Positions 20,508 through 32,700 of a stretch of DNA of 64,000 nt are shown here, piece by piece. Made by a program: the position numbers and the translations under genes. Position 1 is the first letter of the stretch; each line of letters begins with the position of its first letter. The notes below the pieces were generated by a model. It ran no database searches. It saw only the letters and a list, made by a program, of their open reading frames with translations, and was not told the DNA's origin. This DNA is from Plicaturopsis crispa FD-325 SS-3 (lineage: Eukaryota; Basidiomycota; Agaricomycetes; Amylocorticiales; Amylocorticiaceae): assembly GCA_000827205.1 (NCBI GenBank), contig KN832561.1, positions 922,169-986,168 on the forward strand. The letters are read 5' to 3'.

Positions 20508-20835
20508 CGATGTAGTGCTTGTTAAGTTTAACAAAATGAGACTTATGTAGAGGTTTGACTTCAGAAACAGATTTGATTTCGTTGAAGTCATCGCGCGTGT
20601 CTACTTCAACGTGATCGCCGCGGAGTTCCAAAGTACTAGTACTACAGTGCTCTACACACTTTCCTTACACTTTCCTCTACTTTTCCTGACTTGCTTGCTT
20701 TCTCGTCCTGCTTTCATCTGTCCCATTTATTCACGAAATCAAGATTCTGTCCATGCTTTAGAATTGATATACCCATTGAACAGCAGGCTCTGCAATTACT
20801 GAGTGGGCCAACGCGTGGTACTAGCCCTCGAGATT
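20508..20835. promoter_or_regulatory. Bidirectional promoter DUF4211 gene / large helical-protein gene
   Basis: 328 bp between divergent starts. The half next to the DUF4211 gene is the source of the fragment copied near ATX1. A CT-rich stretch (about 20655-20725) precedes the plus-strand gene. A GTG-started extension of the plus frame to 20803 is possible but not preferred. Confidence 0.5.
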
Positions 20836-23800
20836 ATGACCACCTCCCAGTCTTTCTCTGTTGATTCTCGTCTTCGTATCGATGCGGGCAGAGTCAACGC
20901 AGAATACAACCGGACGCCTCACATATCCGTCGAGGTAACACCCACCTCCCCCGTGGAACCCAATTCCCCTTACTCTCCAACATCGCCATTTGAAGCCTTC
21001 GCCTCGCCCCAGAGCGAACACTTTCCTTTCAAACAGTCGCGCTCCTCCAAACCAAACGCTTCAAATGCGAACAGGGCGCGTAACGAATCGAGAAAACTTC
21101 TCGCAGTCTTGCTCGGCCAACTGCAGGCGCGGCCTATGCCGCCTTCCGTCTTCGACCCGTTCAAGGAAACCAATCTATCCACAGGTGAGAAGGGTTTGGG
21201 AGCTGTCGTAGACACGGTGAAGGGGGCGGTGAAGTTCAAGAGCGGGAAACGCGAGCAGCGCCCAGGTATGAGGCCGGATAGTGACGACGAGGAAGACGAC
21301 GGCGATAGGAAGGCATTTTCGACGGACTATACTTTCGACCTCATGAATCAGTTGAAGGATGTCCTTGTCATTTCTGTTGCCCAAGGATGGCAGATTTTTT
21401 ACGACAGGTGTGCTCAGTAGTCCTTAAGTTCATTGTACAGTCTGTTAATTGTATCTAGTTCCATACAAGAGGTTAATGAACGACACCCATCCGTGGGTAA
21501 ATCACCGTTTCGTCTCCGCCGACAGAGCGCGCAAGGTGGCCGACGGTCCCGCTCTTCTTCGCCCAATCCCGGAGGCACAGTTCAAGCACCGGAGCTCCTC
21601 TCTCAATGTATCTCGATTCTATCTACGATTGTAGCCGAGGACTGTCGTTTCCAGATATCCTCGCCCAGACCTTCGCGCCCCTCGAACGCGCTGCAAGCCG
21701 TAACGCTTGATGTTGCCCAATTTCTTGTCCATACGCACCGCCATGACCCCAAGATCGTATCTCGCATCGGGTTTGCTCTCATTCCGGCCTTTGCAACATT
21801 TCGGACAGAAATGCATGCGCGGCTGCTTTCGTTTTTCGAAGAAGCTGTTATCCGAGGTGTACTAGAGGAACTCGGGTACTTGCAAGGTACTGGCGAAATC
21901 ACACAACCCACTTCTACGCTCCATGGTTAGTTCATTTTATTCTATGGCTGCGTCGTCACTCAAGAAGCCTAGCGCCGGGGCAGGATGATGCGGATCAAGG
22001 CATACCAGTCGTTTCAATTCAAGTCGACCAAGTGCAGGACGATATGCAGCAGGAATCGCGAATCAATTCCTCTTGGACGCCTTGGCTCTCTCAGATATCC
22101 GATGCCGTCACTCTCCAGTCAACCAACGCGCCGCTCCAATCGCTGCCTATCTACTATCTCGCGTCCCTTACGGCGCCCCTTCTCGCCGCCATGTTCGAAA
22201 GTGTTGATTTCTCTGTCCCATCATTGCCCACAGCACATCGCTTCTACCGCCTCCTGCGCATGATCGTGGATCTCAAACCAGACGCGTATTCGGACATCCT
22301 TCAAGTGGTGGCCTACCACACTGCAAAGGCACGCCTGGTCGCTCTCAGCGTCCTGGCTACCTTTTGGCCAAAGGCCGTGGGCCATGCCATCGTCAGCAGA
22401 CCCCTTCCCGTGGTAAGCTACATTCAATCCCTGCGTCAGGCCGAGACGGGCGCACAATGGTACGATTCCGGTGACCACGCATATGCCCATCAATTCGTTC
22501 CTTGGCGGTTTGAATCCGCTTCGAGGCCGCCTGGTTCTCAAGGGCTGTCTCACTATGACTGCCGGTCGTGTACGAGCGCTATTCGTGGCTTTGGACTGCT
22601 GTGTCCGTTCTGTATGTGCGCCGTGCACCTCGATTGCTACGACTATCCCGACGGATGTTTTTCGTCTCAGTACACCATGGCGTCGGACCCCAACCTGAAG
22701 AAGATTGCCCTGGATCGTTTCTGCTATGTCTTGCCTGCTAGGCGAGACAGGGAGAGCCGAGTGGTTGTGCGGGAAGAACATGTGTTCAGGCTCGTGAACC
22801 TGTTCAATCTCTCGCTCTGCTTCATTTGCCGCCAACCGTTGTGGGGATGCTATATGCAGGGTCTAAAGTGTACGACCTGCCACCAGTCGGTGCATGTCTC
22901 CTGCCTATCCGATACGTCTGCAGACCTACCGCGATGTCGCACGACAAAAATCGATTCCTCTCACCTAACTGTTGATTGGGCCCTCCTCCGGCGCACCTTT
23001 GTCGACCATTACAGGGACATCCTCATCACAGAGGAAAATCTCGTCACAACAACGTACGAGGAACTGTCCATGTTCTTCTCGACCTTGTGGGTCCAACTTG
23101 AGATCCTCAACCACGGCATTGCTCTAGGATCGGTCTTGATCAAGCAGCGGCGTCCCACAAGCCCCGGCGTGAATCAGATCGACGAATTCGAGCTGCACTA
23201 TCTCGTCGACTTGTACAGGAGCTACCTCTCCACTGCCCGGCTCCCGGTCTCGCTCGCCGTCGACGAATACTTCCAGGAAAACAACCTGGATGCGCCCTCG
23301 CACGCCCTCATGTTTGACTGGTCAGCCCTCGCGTACATAGTCACAGCACTCAAATCGCCTATCGACATACAAGACGGTCCTTCCGCATCTACTTCTGACT
23401 TCCTCAATGTAGTGCAACCGGAGTCTCTCGCCGTGACCGATCCGTCGAAATCTAGCTACCCGTATGAAGTCGTCCCGTTGGCGCATATGCGCGACGCCCT
23501 AGGGCATGGGTTCCAGATGTTCTCGGATGCTGCAGCGCGGCTGTTCCTGTCGCACATCCACCACCTCGGGTTCTTCGAGCGGCTGGATTTGGAGCCGATT
23601 CTATTCCATGGGCCTGCGAGCCACGAGCAAACATATTGCGCGTTCCCGTTCCCGCTGGGACTGGATCTCTCCACAGACGTTGAGACGCTGGTGACGGCCG
23701 TTGAGGCATGCCTGTCGGATTTGGATTTGTCGTCGAACGAAGTTGGTTTCTTGCTCTTAGTAAGGAAGTTTTGGCCGAATGGAATGGCCTCCGATTATGC

Positions 23801-26800
23801 TTCGAGGCGGCTAGCTAGGAGCATCGTTGCCTGGATTCTCGCGGAGGTACTTCAAATGTTGGCCTATACTAGTTAGAATTGCACTCACCCCCACTGCATT
23901 CTTAGGAGGATAAATTGGCGGTTCTCGCTAGTCATGACCGAGGACCGGATATGCTAGGTGTGCGTGGTGCGCATGAAACACTGCCATGGCCATTCGATCC
24001 TCGGACCGCACCCTCGAGCTCCAACAACCTCGGCGGAGGTGACTACGTCGACTCTAGGCACGCATTAGCGAACAAATACGCCGCGCGGTGGCTCCTTGCG
24101 CTGCACGACCAAGAGCGTACTCTATACGCAGATATGTTGTACGAACTCTGCGTGGACTTGGCACAGTCCTCTCTTGTTGCGGATGACGTTTTTCTCGGAC
24201 CTCGCTCGCGCGAGCTGGACCAGGTACGCCTTGTCAAGAAAACAAGCGTTATGCACCTTCGCTCATGATTTGTGTAGACAAGAGAGGCTGCTGATGCGGG
24301 ACGCACCATACAATTTCTCGTGCAGCTGTCTAAACACCACGTCACCTTTACGGTGTTCGACGACGTCTTGACCAGGTGGCTAGAAAACATCACAGATCGA
24401 AATCTTTACGAGAAGGTAGGCCCTTATTGCTTGCCTTGTATTCCGTCGCTAACATTACGATTCTCCAGCCCATTCCCTCCTTAGTGCGCTTGTTCAATCG
24501 GGAAGTGGACCCAACGTACCGCATGAGTACAATTGACGCGCCAAATGCTCGACCTGATATCATCGGGGCCGCAGACATCGACCCGTGGCGTGTCATCATG
24601 AAGGTTGCGTCCCAGGACGAGGAGGGCCTGTCGCGCAGCCTGCGTTGGTTGTGCTTACTGGCACAGTCCGGCATAGATATTCCCGTGGCGATCTACTTGC
24701 AATTCTCTACTCTAGCGGAACAATTCGATGCTTCACTTGCAGACTCTGCCTTACTGGCGAAATGCGGGCTCTTCTCTGCGTGGCAGAAGGGCATTGGCCG
24801 GCAGGATCTCCAGAAGATGTTTTCTGCATTGCATGTTCGCCTTATGTCCCAGGTCGTTGACTCCCTTCAAAGTAGTCAGAGCCAACTTGATGTGTACGTC
24901 TCTTTCTCTCTAATTGATGTGGCTCCCCTGGTGACCGCCCTGCAGGTTTCTCTTCATCAGACATTCTTTGGCAGCTTGTCTCTTGATTTATGGTTTCGAA
25001 AGAGATCTGCTCGTGTCCCTCGACATGGTAACGGCAGAGGAGGCTAAGAGCTTTCCTTCTCGGTAAGTAATCGTAAGCTGCCTTGGTGACGATTCCTTTC
25101 AATCTCAACTGTCTACAGAAAACGATCTCACGCCCGAGCCTCTGCGGTGTCTGATCCTATCACCATCGATCCTTCCCTTCTGAGGGCCCTTGAAAGCTAT
25201 CTGGAAGCTAACATTGACGAGGTTACGTGCCTCGTAGGCCAGTTCATGAATCTGTTCACGAGTGGATCTCGCTTCCTTGAGCCTTATGAAATCGATAATT
25301 TCATCCTTCGTAATGGGAATATGCTCTGCAAATGGTTGAGTGCTACCTTTTACCGATGGTTCCGATAATTGACGTGGTATAACAGCGCCTGGCAGTTATA
25401 CGACATACAGCGGCACGAGATTTCGAGTTCGCGAACGTCGTTTTTGCTGCGAGTCCTCGTAGTCGATTCACAACCATTTCAGGCTCTCTTGGAAAGATTG
25501 TTCAGTGGGGCAGGGAGCTGGGAGTTACGGTCAGTCCAGAGGCTGTGGTAGACTTTCCATCGAAGTTGACTTTTGATTTTCACAGGTTCGTGACTGTCAG
25601 CCGACTGTTTCGTATCATCCTGGACGTTACAAGTCCGGCATTCGAAGTCGAAAAACGGCAGTGGAGATCAAGCGTAGCCGATATTTTCTACTACTACTTC
25701 AATGCGCTATGGAAGGATGACAGAGTGGGTTTGTCTTCTACTTTCAGAGTATTTATCTCAATCTGCTGCAGGAAGAAATCAGGCTCGGCGTCGATACTTG
25801 GTCGAAGACACTCCTTCCAGCTCATTTCAATTCTATCACCTTGTGTTGGAACGAGACACTGGTAAAGGCACCCATTGCGGAGCGGGTCAAACTTATATCG
25901 TTTCTTCTGCAACTTCATCCACATTTTCCTACATGGAGAGGTCAGTTATTTCTCTCTTTCAGTACTCTCGTACTCATCTAGCCGTTAGTCTTGTCTTGGG
26001 ACGTCATCGTGGAAACCCTTCTTGAAGGCGATTACATGTGGAAAAATGGAGCAGACGAGGATGGCCCAGCGTCAGCTCATCTGGTAAATGCCACTTTCTT
26101 TTGCCGTCATTTCCGCTCAAAATGCTTCAGTCCATGTATGGACTTTCTTCCAGTGCGTCCGCTCGCGAGAATAGGATGGATCCGGATTTGGCTTTGTTAC
26201 ACGTAGGCCTACATCTTCGATATACCGTAGAATCTCCTTGTCTGACACTGTGACAGGTATCCACGATATCCCTCAGTCTGCAAATGATCGCAGACGGAGT
26301 AGCTATCGACATATACTCACTTTTGCGAGTCAAGGAGCATCTCGTCCAAATTGTTGGATTTGACGATGTCTCTGCCGTTCCTGCGGCTAATGGGCAGACC
26401 TTGCACATTCGATTTGGAGAGTTCAACCAACTACCGGAGCTTGCCTTTCCTTGCATCGCAGACCTGCTAGTGATACTGGATGCTTCCCATCCTTTCGATC
26501 TCTCGCCGTCCGCCATGGGCTCACCCTATGAGGATGATACCCCGTCCACGCTTCTCGTCGGGTCTATCTTTGTCGATGTATCCCTTTCCCTCCTTAACAT
26601 GATGGACGAGCCGACCTCCTTGCCTACCCTGGTCCTCAAAAACATGCTGGAGGCACTAATCGTCATTATCTACAAACATGACTTTGAGAGCAGGCCCTTG
26701 AAGACGCTAATTCCTTTGCTTCGCAAAGCCGTGCGCCAGGCCATGCTGATTTTCTTGCAAGACACTAGCTACGAGATTCGGCAGGTGGCCTTGTCTGTAA

Positions 26801-29062
26801 CTCAGGCGTATGTGAAGAGGACCGCTGCTCCCGGCGCATTCACATGGTAAGTCCTTCTCTAGCCATCCACGCCACATCACGCCTACTCACACATTGCGCA
26901 GTGAATGTCTAGAAAATGCTGCCAAGCTTGTCGTCTTGCTGCATCATAATGGCGAAGACATTTTGGTCGCCCAAGCACGATCTTTCATCGAGACAACACT
27001 CGTACTGTATGAGATCTTTCTTGCCTTAGCCATGAAGGTATTACTTATTTTGCATTTCCAGACTTTCGAACAGCAGCATCCTGTACAGTCTGGCAAGGGT
27101 ACGGGCTGCCATCCTCTGTATAATTGATATTTATACTTATCCATGACCTTTTCTAGCGAACTCTCGATCGACAGTTCTTTGTAGTCGTCAAGCACATCAC
27201 CGATGCGGATGCCAGAAAAACGCTACATAATTCAGAAAGTCTCCGAGACGTTCTTCTTCGAACTGCCCTGCCTAAGATTTGCGAAAACGATTTCAATACG
27301 TTCCAAACAGCGGTGAACAATATTCATACATACATTGATGTCGTTCATCACGAGCATTACAGCAGCGAGTTGATGCAATGTGCGTGGCAAATTGTCCCTG
27401 CCTCGTCTGCATTCATTGAATTTACATTCCAGTCATTGGTGCCCGACTGACCGAAATTGCGACTAAGTCGTCAGAGCTGGCAGCCGATGAATTCGATCCA
27501 AATCCGTTGCTTGACTCCTTGTCTACCCTCATCCAACACAACAAGACGAGCATACGTGTGAGTTGGCTTTCCATTTGTATGTTGAGTGTTGACGTTGACG
27601 ACTCTGTGCCAGGACATGTTGGCGTCCATCGACACCGTTCTACGAGTGTCGTTGATCCGTTTCAACGTCAGTGCCCAATGCCTTACCCGATTTCTTCGGG
27701 TGACGTCGACGTTGTGGCGGAGGCCAAGACCAAGACAGGACCCAGCCGGGCCTGCACCGTTGAACAAGACCGACGAGAATATTTTTGAAATTGTTGGGGG
27801 CGGTTTACGCATGAGAGCACGGGTACTTCCGTCGACACTAGCATCCTTAATTGAGGTTCGCCATTCAAAGTTCTACCTGAGTGGTTTGTCTGACGACGTT
27901 CTCGAACTATTTAAGGCTATCACCTCGAGTGATTCATTCACATCGCCAACTCCGCCACCAGTATTCGCTGCTCCATTCTTTGATATGGCGGATGCTGGAT
28001 TCCATTTTCTATCCACTCATGTGTGGTCCGATGTGCGCTCTGAAAACGACTTCAATGCCTCGATGAGCATAGCCAAGATGATTCTGCAAGTCGCGGAACG
28101 TGATGTTACTGTTTTGGAGAAACGGGTGGACATGAACTCCGAGGTCAGTGAACGAGCGCATCTGTCAATAAACAGAGACTTATTGCCTGTCTAGAAATTT
28201 GCGAAGCAAAACCTCACGGTCAGGGCGTGGAATATAATGGCTATTGCAGCGCTGTCCAACGAATCTGACATTTGGGTGGGCATCTTATATGCGCAATTTG
28301 CTGCATTCTCGAATGCATATTTCGCGTCTCTGCGCCCATACATCATGGCCACTGCGGGACCATCTGAGTCCGCGATGGCCGATGTCAACCACGCATACGC
28401 TGCGATTAAGCTGTGGCTTATGACCGCGCTGCGCTTCCGAACGTCAGACACAAGACACGGGGACGATATGGCGACTCGCGTAGTCTGGAACGAGCTCTGG
28501 CCACCTTTCGAGAGTCTTGTCCGTGTCTTTGAGGCAGACGCCCTCACGGGGCATACGCCTGTAAGTCCTGCAAAGACTCACTTGACGGCGTGCATTAACA
28601 CATCAATTTCTGTGCTGTAGGTTCTGGCTACTTCGACGTGGTCGTCAGTTGCAGATCTGTTCCTGTTCATTCGCCAGACCCGGTCGTCCATAGCCCTCGA
28701 GTCTGCGAGCCACATAGCCATTTTGGAACGCTTACGAAAGTATGGCCGCGCAGAATCCTCAAATAGCAAGGTAAGCGGGTATCATTGACTTTGTCACCAA
28801 GACCAAGTTGACGCAAGGATTACGGAAGCTTTCGCGCGCCCTCCAGACTATGTCGGAGCCACCGGCTGACGTCGCACTCGACGCATTGTTGAGTCAGGCC
28901 TCGAAAGATGTTGTTGCGGCGGAGAAGTTGCTAGCTCTTGAATCCCGAAGAAAAGATCTAGGGAAGACGGGAGATAAGTCACAAGGATCAGAACCAAGGC
29001 GCAAGGAAACTGCATGGACATTGCCTGACAGGAGCAGGAGGGACGTACGGATAGTTTCTTGA
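20836..29062 (+). CDS. Very large helical protein with C1-like zinc fingers; possibly UNC80-like
   Basis: Roughly 2200 residues over about 25 exons. The start is MTTSQSFSVDSRLRID with a Ser/Pro-rich lead, then long runs of amphipathic helices to the end (KLTQGLRKLSRALQTM... basic tail, stop near 29060). About residues 480-600 carry two Cys/His clusters: HYDCRSCTSAIRGFG..CPFCMCAVHLDC, and CFICRQPLWGCYMQGLKCTT followed by CHQSVHVSC. The second has the spacing of a C1 (phorbol-ester type) finger without the membrane-inserting pattern of a DAG binder that I could confirm. Helical repeats resemble HEAT/ARM solenoids. I recall fungal proteins annotated with an UNC80 C-terminal domain that have this general build; UNC80 serves a sodium-leak channel complex in animals. 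That link is not proven here. Continuity was checked at several joints (e.g. 21926/22000, 23846/23908, 28770/28815); others are approximate, and a split into two genes is not excluded. Confidence 0.7.
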
Positions 29063-29109
29063 TATGGCATACGAATTATCAAGGACAGCATTTCACGAAA
29101 CAGATACAA

Positions 29110-29487
29110 TTATGCAGTCCGGAGCCTCGCTTTCTGCGCCTTTTTCCTATTCTCTTTTACAATGGTACTGCCGATGAATAGGCCAATTGCGGATAGTCCA
29201 ACGACCAGGAGAAAGGCAGGCAGGCGGACCGCCCACTCGCGTGCGGGGAAGAAATCGTGTATTGGACTGCTTTTGTCAAAGAACGGCTGTCAAATTTGTT
29301 AGACAGACGTTCAGAGCTACGCAACGAGCGACTACGGGCTAGCACATACCAGGAGGATGGCCCAGACGGTATAGTATACGAAGACAAATGACGCGGTGAA
29401 CAGCATCGCGCCCCCAAGGACTTTATCACTGGCGGCCTGTTGCCCGTTAGCATTTACGCATAGTTCGCATATAGAATTACTTACCAT
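29110..29487 (-). CDS. DPM2: Dolichol-phosphate mannose synthase regulatory subunit DPM2
   Basis: Small ER membrane protein that stabilises DPM1 and DPM3 and supports dolichol-P-mannose and GPI synthesis. Three coding exons (29487-29485, 29436-29350, 29286-29110) give 88 residues, close to the human 84. The first coding exon is the ATG alone, followed directly by a GTAAGT donor. The protein reads AASDKVLGGAMLFTASFVFV, then YYTVWAILLPFFDKSS, matching the human YYTAWVILLPFIDS, then PIHDFFPAREWAVRLPAFLL and a second membrane helix, ending KENRKKAQKARLRTA with a basic, ER-retention-like tail. Two transmembrane helices, as expected. Its stop lies only 47 bp from that of the convergent large gene. 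Confidence 0.93.
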
Positions 29488-29718
29488 TGTAGTCGTAGGA
29501 GATGGAGGTAAGAACAGAGAGCGAAACACTGGTAGAAGTCTGAGGAAAAGCACACGTCGCGTCAGTCGCGACGACCAAGTTTCCTTTCCAATTCCAGCGC
29601 CGCTGCTGTCGTCGCAACTCACTCCTTCATCCCCGACGCTCTCTCCTCCCAGCATATCTACATGTATATCCTCTAGTGGTCCTTGTTCTCGTCAACCTCG
29701 CTTGTTGTATAGCGCTCG
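29488..29718. promoter_or_regulatory. Bidirectional promoter DPM2/TRS120
   Basis: 231 bp between divergent starts; both 5' leaders lie here. No TATA box evident. Confidence 0.45.
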
Positions 29719-32700
29719 ATGGACTCGCACGCGTTTGCGTCTCTGGCGCACCTCCGCATACTGCTCGTACCGGTTGGGTCAATACAGCAGTCCGTATTTG
29801 AAAAATACGCGGCAGAAATTCGCAGTTTCGACGAAATACGGCTGTCAGACATTCCTGCGGACACCAAGGATGAGAAAGGTGCGTCGTGTCTATGCTATGA
29901 CTACCGTAAACGTGTCTGAAAGCATTATACAGTACGATTTATGCCAAAACCATTACAAGCGGGTTACATTCACATTAGCTATCCCTCTCACCCGCCGCCT
30001 TCCGCCCATGCTCCGTTATCTCTCTTTCGGCCCTCGCATTTCCCCCTCGGTGTGATTGGTGTAGCAGCGTGCTCCGAGACGGAATCGCTATCCTCGATTC
30101 TCACTCAATTCAACGCGATGCTCTTCAACATGTTTCCCACCGGATCCATGTTTCCGCTGGCCAGGAATTGCTTTGTGTTCGAAGATGGTGATTCCAAGAC
30201 TAATCTCAACCTCGATGAAAGCATGCCAGGATTAGTGGTTATCCCAAGTATCATGGGAAACAAAAAGCTCTATGTCGGAACACTACTAGCAGACCTTTGC
30301 TCTAGGATACTAGGGGAGTTCGGCATCGTTGTTCGTATTCATCATGCCGTTGAATGTAATCTTTACTCATATAATCCGGCAGATTCACCACTTAGAAAGT
30401 CCACTAGGCAACGAGTACCTGAACTCTTCTCTCTTTCCGATTCTGCCACCACTTTCCGAAATGCCCCAGACGTTGGACAGCTTGCCCAGGTCTGATTCAC
30501 TGCCCCCCGTCTCTTCCTACAACAGCCAACCAGATCTCAACTCCAATTCCCATCCGGGAAAGTCGCCTTTAAAACGCAATTCATCCGCAGGTTCGGGCTT
30601 CAGTCCCTCGGCATCTACATTTCGACAACAAACGCTTGGAGTACCTAGTGCGAACAAGAAACGGCAGAGTGGGATTGGTGTCGCATCTTCGCATGGCAGG
30701 CTTTTTAAAGTCACCGGCGACTTCTTCTTGCTAGCGGGCAGGACAGAAGATGCAGTCGTATGGTAGGAGCTGTTAGATCAGAAACGCAATGCGTACTTAA
30801 CTTTTCCTTGCTAGGTATACGGAAGCCATTGCAATGCTGAAGTCGCCGCACGATAGTATTTGGAGTGCCTCAGCCCTGGAAGGACTCGCCACTGTAACTG
30901 TGCTAGAAGCATGGTCCGCTGGTCACGGCTTGGTTTGTTTCCTCGTTCGCAATACAGTATACGCATCTGACTCCCATATCTTACATGTGTAGCATACATC
31001 TACCAGTCCAGCCCGAGATCCTTGGTCAGAGGTAGCTGACAAACTCATACAGGCTACAAGCCTCTACTACAAAGCAAGTCCTATCTCCGAGGAAAACATC
31101 AAGGAGGACTATAGCCTTCTCTCGTATCTTTATTCATGTTCAGTTTTGCGACATACTTCTCTCCTCTATTCCGTTTGGTCTGCAAAAGGATGGGGCCCAC
31201 TTGCGTTCACCACCATGCTACAGTCCTCACCATCTTCCTATTTGCCACCCACAATATCCCGCGATCAAGACTCGTGGCTTGACTTGGAACGCCTCAGCGT
31301 CATCACTGGAATCTCTCGTTCAGACATCGCAACAGTTCTGGCACAAGCACACGGACCTTGGTTACTGCATCTGGAGCCCGGCGATCGAATAGCGATTCTG
31401 GAAACTACCGCTGGCATATACGCATGTCTAGGATACCGACGCAAGGAGGCGTACGTCTTGCGCGAAGTGCTTGGCTGCATCATGGACTTGGTGGTATGCG
31501 CGCGCGAGGAAGAGATCGACTATAGGCATCCGAACGGCGGCCCTCCTCCCAGTGCGGGCCTAGGGATACAAGGTGTAAACTCCCAAGGACAAGGCTGGGG
31601 TGCCGTAGCTGTACGGAAAAACGAGAGTACCAAAGGCAACGAGAGCATCCTGCGACTGCTCAAGTATGTTTGCAAAGTTCTAGGTATCGACCTGGAGGCG
31701 GTTCAACTGGTCGATCCTCAGGACAAGCGTGCATCGGAGCCAGCTACTGACGCTTCGGGTGAACTTGCCGACACAGATACCGCTTCCGAGACGTATGGAT
31801 GGCCAGAGCTCCAAGTTGGCGTCGTCCGTGAAGCTCTAGCGGTGGCAGAAGCTTTACCAGGTTAGTGCGTTGTTCGATGTAGATCAGCAGGAGGTAAAAT
31901 CCAACTTTCCAGACTATCTTTCCGTTGCCCAGTTTGCGCTGTCGGCCTTGAAAACCCTGCACCCAGTACTTGTCCCGGCGGACCAATTTCATCTGTATGC
32001 TACGTCAGGGCGTGCACTGACAACTGCGCGGCGGCGGGGCCACACGAAATTTGTTGACTACTGGTCTGGTAGACCAGTGGTCAGTATTGCTGTATCGCCG
32101 TATGTAACTATAGCGTCAATTTTGCGTCTGCCCGTTAACAGTATCGTAGGCTACCTGTGGTATGGCTGCCTATCGAGAAGCCATTATCTGCCCTGTCCGC
32201 TCGAATATCCGATGTGACGCCCATTCTGACTGGTGCGACGGATCCGTTTCTGTACAATCCTAGGAAATCGATGACTGGATCGGTACGTAGATCTCTCGAG
32301 GTGTCGCAACTCAGTACTGACTTCGATTTCTCATAGGGTCAAGCGATGGTAGTCCAGAATGAACCCCTGGAGCTGGTAGTCACGCTGCGGAATCCTTATA
32401 TTTTCGACCTGGAATTGCAAAGTTTAGCCCTCAGGTAACGGGATTTTCTCTTGCGTTCTTTCGCCGTGACGCTCAATTGTGTCTTAGCACTTCAGGGGTA
32501 CCTTTTGAGTCCAAGCCAGTTCAAATAGTTATCCCGGCCAGCTCCTTCCATCCTGTCACAATCACCGGCCGTGCTTTAGAAGCCGGTACCCTTGTCATCA
32601 GAGGGTGCACTGCTCAAGCTCCTGGAGGAGTTGCCCATGAATTCACTCTCCCGTTGTCCACCGACGAAGAGGAAGACCGTCAATCTCGACGACGTAGCAC

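Noticed and set aside
29110-29487. Alternative DPM2 start reading through the intron (MVSNSICELCVNANG)
   Set aside because: The extra segment is the intron itself; removing it gives the conserved DPM2 start right after Met.
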